27,710 nt of DNA from CAYXLI01 sp964464925 (GTDB lineage: Bacteria; Acidobacteriota; Terriglobia; Bryobacterales; Bryobacteraceae). The position numbers were made by a program, and so were the translations under genes. Where the stretch lies: positions 1 through 27,710 of the forward strand of contig CAYXLI010000051.1 in assembly GCA_964464925.1 (NCBI GenBank), written 5' to 3'. The stretch's first letter is position 1. Every line of letters begins with the position of its first letter. Shown here piece by piece: positions 24,815 to 27,710 of the stretch. The notes beneath the pieces were generated by a model. The model made no database searches, was not told where the DNA came from, and was given only the letters and a program-made list of their open reading frames with translations.

Positions 24815-26379
24815 GGCAATTCGTTATAGGCCTGAAGAGTTAGGAATTCGGCCGAGTTCTGCGCCGTCATCATGCGCTCGAACAGTTCGGCTGCCTTCTT
24901 CTTTGCGGGGGTACCGGGACTCTTCTCCAGCTCTGCCTTGACGCTATCACGAACCATATCCGCAGTGACTTTGCGCCCATCCGCCAGCGTAACGCCATGG
25001 TGAACCCATTGCCAGACTTGCGTACGCGAGATCTCAGCCGTGGCGGCATCTTCCATCAGGTTATAGATCGGCACGCAACCGTTTCCGTTCAACCACGACT
25101 CCAGATACTGCAAACCGACATCGATATTGATGGCCAAACCCTGCGCCGTGATCGCGCCCGGAGTCGGAGCGAGCAGGTCGGCGGCTGTGATGTGCACGTC
25201 CTCGCGCTTCACGTGGATTTGATTTGGAGTCTTCATGTGTTCATTGAAGATTTCCGTTGCGATCGGAACCAGGCCCGGATGCGCGACCCAAGTGCCGTCG
25301 TGCCCGGCTTTCACTTCCCGCAGTTTGTCCTGCCGCACTTTTTCTAGAGCTTCCTCATTCTTTACCGGATCGCTCTTGATCGGAATCTGCGCCGCCATGC
25401 CGCCCATGGCGTGGATGTTGCGCTTATGGCACGTCTGGATGAGCAGATCTACATATGCCTTCATAAAAGGCACCGTCATGGTGACTTGTGCGCGGTCCGG
25501 AAGCACGTATTCAGGCCGATGTCCGAGTTTCTTGATGAAGCTGAAGATGTAGTCCCAGCGTCCGCAGTTCAATCCGGCTGAATGATCTCGCAACTCCCAC
25601 AGGATCTCGTGCATCTCGAAGGCGGCGAGGATCGTTTCGATCAGTACCGTCGCGCGTACGGATGATTGTGGCACTCCGCAATATTCCTGGGCGAACACGA
25701 ACACGTCGTTCCAGAGGCGTGCCTCCATGTGGCTTTCCATCTTGGGGAGATAGAAATAGGGACCGAACCCACGTGAAAGCAGTTCTTTTGCATTGTGAAA
25801 GAAGTATAGACCGAAATCGAACAGCGAACCGGAGATTGGCGCGCCGTTCACCAAGCAGTGCTTCTCAACCAAGTGCCAGCCGCGAGGCCGGACCAACAAC
25901 GTGGCCGTTTTCTCATTGAGTTGGTACTTCTTGCCATCCGGGTTGGTGAACTCGATCGTGCGACGAATCGCATCATAGAGATTCCGCTGGCCGTTGACTG
26001 CGTTATCCCACGTGGGCGAATTCGAGTCTTCGAAGTCCGCCATGAACATCGGAGCACCGGAGTTCAGTGCATTGATCACCATCTTTCGTTCCACTGGGCC
26101 GGTGATCTCAGCCCGTCTGTCCATGAGCGAGAGGGGGATGGGAGCTACGGTCCAGTCGCTCTCGCGGATCTCCTTCGTCTCTGGAAGAAAATCCGGTAAT
26201 TCGCCGGCAAGCAAACGCTCCATCCGTTGATGACGACGGGAGAGCAACTCCTGCCTGCGGCCCTCAAAGCGGTTAGACAACTCGCCGAGAAACCGAATTG
26301 CTTCCGGCGTCAGAATGTGATCGCACCCGCGCGGAACCGGGGACTTAAACGTAACGTCTGTTGGGGAACTAACGGACAT
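24811..26379 (-). CDS. aceB: Malate synthase A
   Basis: The 522-residue protein is the expected length for isoform A (about 530). It contains ADFEDSNSPTWDN, the substrate-binding RPRGWHL, the ATVLIETILAAFEMHEI barrel strand, the family signature RDHSAGLNCGRWDYIF, and the catalytic Asp region NLMEDAATAEISR near the C-terminus. It condenses glyoxylate with acetyl-CoA to malate in the glyoxylate shunt. Isocitrate lyase is not in the window. It is the first gene of a two-gene minus-strand unit with the YkgJ-type protein. Confidence 0.95.
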   Translation of the reverse strand: MSVSSPTDVTFKSPVPRGCDHILTPEAIRFLGELSNRFEGRRQELLSRRHQRMERLLAGELPDFLPETKEIRESDWTVAPIPLSLMDRRAEITGPVERKMVINALNSGAPMFMADFEDSNSPTWDNAVNGQRNLYDAIRRTIEFTNPDGKKYQLNEKTATLLVRPRGWHLVEKHCLVNGAPISGSLFDFGLYFFHNAKELLSRGFGPYFYLPKMESHMEARLWNDVFVFAQEYCGVPQSSVRATVLIETILAAFEMHEILWELRDHSAGLNCGRWDYIFSFIKKLGHRPEYVLPDRAQVTMTVPFMKAYVDLLIQTCHKRNIHAMGGMAAQIPIKSDPVKNEEALEKVRQDKLREVKAGHDGTWVAHPGLVPIATEIFNEHMKTPNQIHVKREDVHITAADLLAPTPGAITAQGLAINIDVGLQYLESWLNGNGCVPIYNLMEDAATAEISRTQVWQWVHHGVTLADGRKVTADMVRDSVKAELEKSPGTPAKKKAAELFERMMTAQNSAEFLTLQAYNELP

Positions 26380-26679
26380 GATGCTGCGATTGTATCGTCA
26401 ATTCGGCACCCTCCTCGAATGCCGCACCGTAAGAATCTGAAGTACCGAAATTGGCCGACTTCACCGGCCGGTATTCGCGCCCTACGCCAGAGCCCGGACG
26501 TTCTTCGGTGAACTGGCGCTGATCTTCCGCTTCATGATTGGAAGTGCCGCCGGCAACCCGCTCGTGCAGCGTGTTTTCCCCGGAGAGATAGCCGTTAAGA
26601 AGACCAAAGCCCCGGAAAATCCAATGCGCCTCGTCGAGAACCCAATAGGGCACGGACGTCATGACGCCAGAATCTGTGA
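26380..26679. other. Gap between malate synthase and the decayed dehydrogenase gene
   Basis: An open frame runs through this stretch on the minus strand (segment GLLNGYLSGENTLHERV) but I recognise no domain. It may be the 3' remnant of the neighbouring pseudogene or unrelated non-coding DNA, and it must also hold the malate synthase promoter, which I could not define. Confidence 0.4.
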
Positions 26680-27165
26680 ATACCCCGCCCAACAGGCCGG
26701 GAGTGTCGTTTGCTTGTGCGGCTCGAAGCGTACCGCTCGATGCGAACGCGCGCGGTAATCGCATGCGCGAGCATATTCGTAAGGCACCTTGGCTTCCTCG
26801 CCGAGCCGTAGTTCGAAGCCTCTCGAAGTAAAATTCCGGATTGCGCACGTGCAACTCCAGCGATATATAAGATGCCGTGATCGCGAGGCGAAGCTCGCCA
26901 CATCGCGAGTCGGCAAGGTTCGCAACTGCTTCTCCAATTCCACGGTCGCCCGGCAGATCAGGCACACGCCGTTGTTGGGATCGTGCTCGGCCTGCCCGGG
27001 GACGTCCCGGGCCACTAGCGCGGGCTCGGCGGCGGCGACGACCAGGAACTCGGTCGGACCGGCAAGCAGGTCGATGCCGCACCGTCCGAACAACTGGCGT
27101 TTTGGCTTTCGCAACATCGGGTAACGCCCGCCAGGAATGTAGCTGCCGCCTGCGCCCACACCGCG
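26680..27165 (-). pseudogene. Degraded histidinol-dehydrogenase-family gene
   Basis: Fragments of the HisD / HpsN-type dehydrogenase family appear in order but in alternating frames. In one frame (27160-26895) SYIPGGRYPML is followed directly by KRQLFGRCGIDLLAGPTEFLVVA and GQAEHDPNN (the zinc-binding Gln/His region). The other frame (26875-26812) gives SLELHVRNPEFYFERLR, the first resumes with LGEEAKVPY (about 26802), and the second returns with TLRAAQANDTPGLLGGVF (to 26683). About 85 residues normally found between PGGRYPML and the KRQ segment are missing, so an internal deletion of roughly 250 bp is likely in addition to at least three frameshifts. No functional product is expected. VPGGRYPML is closer to sulfopropanediol-dehydrogenase-like HisD paralogues than to the histidine-pathway enzyme; this is from memory. 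Confidence 0.75.
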
Positions 27166-27216
27166 ACGGTGACTCGAAAGCTTGTCCGGCAAAAAAGCTC
27201 TTGTACTCCAGCCACA

Positions 27217-27253
27217 AGTGTCAGAGAGTAACTTACATGAGTCAGCGGACACT
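27217..27253. promoter_or_regulatory. Possible operator upstream of the blaI-type gene
   Basis: AGTGTC (27217-27222) and GACACT (27248-27253) form an inverted pair ending right at the ATG, with GTAACTTAC (27228-27236), a 9-bp dyad, between them. BlaI-type repressors usually bind dyads in their own promoter, so autoregulation is possible. The match to the known TACA/TGTA core is poor. Confidence 0.3.
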
Positions 27254-27640
27254 ATGGCGCTTCCGAAGCTGAGCAAACTGGAACTTACGATCATGGAGGC
27301 CCTGTGGACGTAAGGCCATTGCTCCATTCGCGAGATTCACGAGACCTTCCCGGCGCGGAACCGACCAACCTACAGCACGGTGCAAACGATGGTCTACCGC
27401 CTGGAAGCCAAGAAAGCCCTTCGGCGGGTGAAGAAGATCAGCAACGCGTTCATCTTTGAGGCAACAGTTTCCAGAGACGCGGCGGAACGCAAGTTGATCG
27501 ACGATCTCTTGGGTTTGTTTGGCGGAAGGACCCGGCCCCTCATCGCCCGCCTTATCGAGTGTGGCTCGTTTACGAGGGAAGACATCCGCGAAGCGGAGAA
27601 GATTCTTCTCGACCACGAGAGAAAAGAGGAGGCCAAATGA
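27254..27640 (+). pseudogene. BlaI/MecI/CopY-family repressor gene interrupted by an in-frame TAA
   Basis: The frame from ATG 27254 reads MALPKLSKLELTIMEALWT, then TAA (27311-27313), then GHCSIREIHETFPARNRPTY and TVQTMVYRLEAKKALRRV, through the C-terminal dimerisation part to TGA 27640. Without the stop it would be a normal 128-residue BlaI-type winged-helix repressor. The stop falls at codon 20, at a site where relatives have TRG or similar. Translation could restart at the GTG at 27380, but that product (86 residues) lacks most of the DNA-binding domain. The gene is coupled to a blaR1-like gene (ATGA overlap, 27637-27640). It is either a recent nonsense mutation or a sequence error. Confidence 0.8.
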
Positions 27641-27710
27641 TACCCGAATCTCTATCGCCGATTGCGAACCACTTGTGGCAGTCGACCCTGTTCGCCGGTG
27701 CCGCCGGTTT
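27637..27710 (+). CDS. BlaR1-like M56 peptidase, N-terminal fragment (cut by window edge)
   Basis: Only the first 24 codons are visible: MIPESLSPIANHLWQSTLFAG. The IANHLWQSTLFA opening is characteristic of acidobacterial BlaR1/MecR1-type membrane sensor proteases, which normally cleave the BlaI partner on signal. AGAGGAGG lies 4 nt upstream and the ATG overlaps the blaI stop. The rest lies beyond the window. Confidence 0.75.
   Translation, partial: MIPESLSPIANHLWQSTLFAGAAG

Noticed and set aside
26369..27217. 282-codon minus-strand open frame as a real gene
   Set aside because: It contains only alternating pieces of the histidinol-dehydrogenase family and its first third is an Arg-rich out-of-frame shadow.

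Overview
The window looks like a chromosomal segment of an acidobacterium, most likely a Bryobacterales / Candidatus Solibacter-type lineage. This is inferred from family resemblance only: a BlaI/BlaR1 (M56 peptidase) pair, acidobacterial-looking small membrane proteins, moderately high GC, and frequent TTG and GTG starts. I saw no rRNA, tRNA, CRISPR array or insertion sequence.

Layout. (1) 152-2373: an APH-fold small-molecule kinase translationally coupled to a divergent enolase homologue, followed by a terminator-like hairpin. (2) 2637-4151: a secreted lytic transglycosylase whose C-terminus resembles an M15-type peptidase; its 3' end overlaps by 118 bp the oppositely oriented Wzy/O-antigen-ligase gene. 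(3) 4034-19774: an exopolysaccharide locus. A minus-strand pair (TPR protein, Wzy-like ligase/polymerase) diverges from a long plus-strand operon: Wza-like exporter, Wzc/ExoP-type BY-kinase, GT2, GT4, a GT4-phosphoglycosyltransferase fusion, DegT aminotransferase, a CapD/PglF-type dehydratase split by a -1 frameshift at a C6 tract, a FecR-like protein and a membrane J-domain protein. A convergent CpsB/YwqE-type phosphatase closes the locus. No Wzx flippase gene is present.

(4) 19925-24324: a small membrane protein whose Shine-Dalgarno and start codons lie inside a 16-bp hairpin; a phosphoribosyltransferase / alpha-beta hydrolase pair; heme A synthase (minus strand); and aerobic glycerol-3-phosphate dehydrogenase. 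(5) 24326-26379 (minus strand): malate synthase A translationally coupled to a YkgJ-type cysteine-cluster protein. (6) 26680-27710: a decayed patch. It holds a histidinol-dehydrogenase-family pseudogene with an internal deletion and frameshifts, then a blaI-type repressor gene with an in-frame TAA at codon 20, then the first codons of a blaR1-like gene cut by the window edge.

How the genes work together. DegT plus CapD suggest a UDP-amino-trideoxy sugar donor. The fused PGT/GT4 would load the first sugars onto the lipid carrier, and GT2/GT4 extend the unit. The Wzy-like protein polymerises or ligates it. Wza and the BY-kinase export it, and the PHP phosphatase would dephosphorylate the kinase tyrosine tail. 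The strongest unexplained items are the start-codon hairpin at 19894-19931, the split CapD gene, the transglycosylase-peptidase fusion, the coupled kinase/enolase pair with altered active-site residues, and the membrane J-domain and FecR-like proteins inside the EPS operon.
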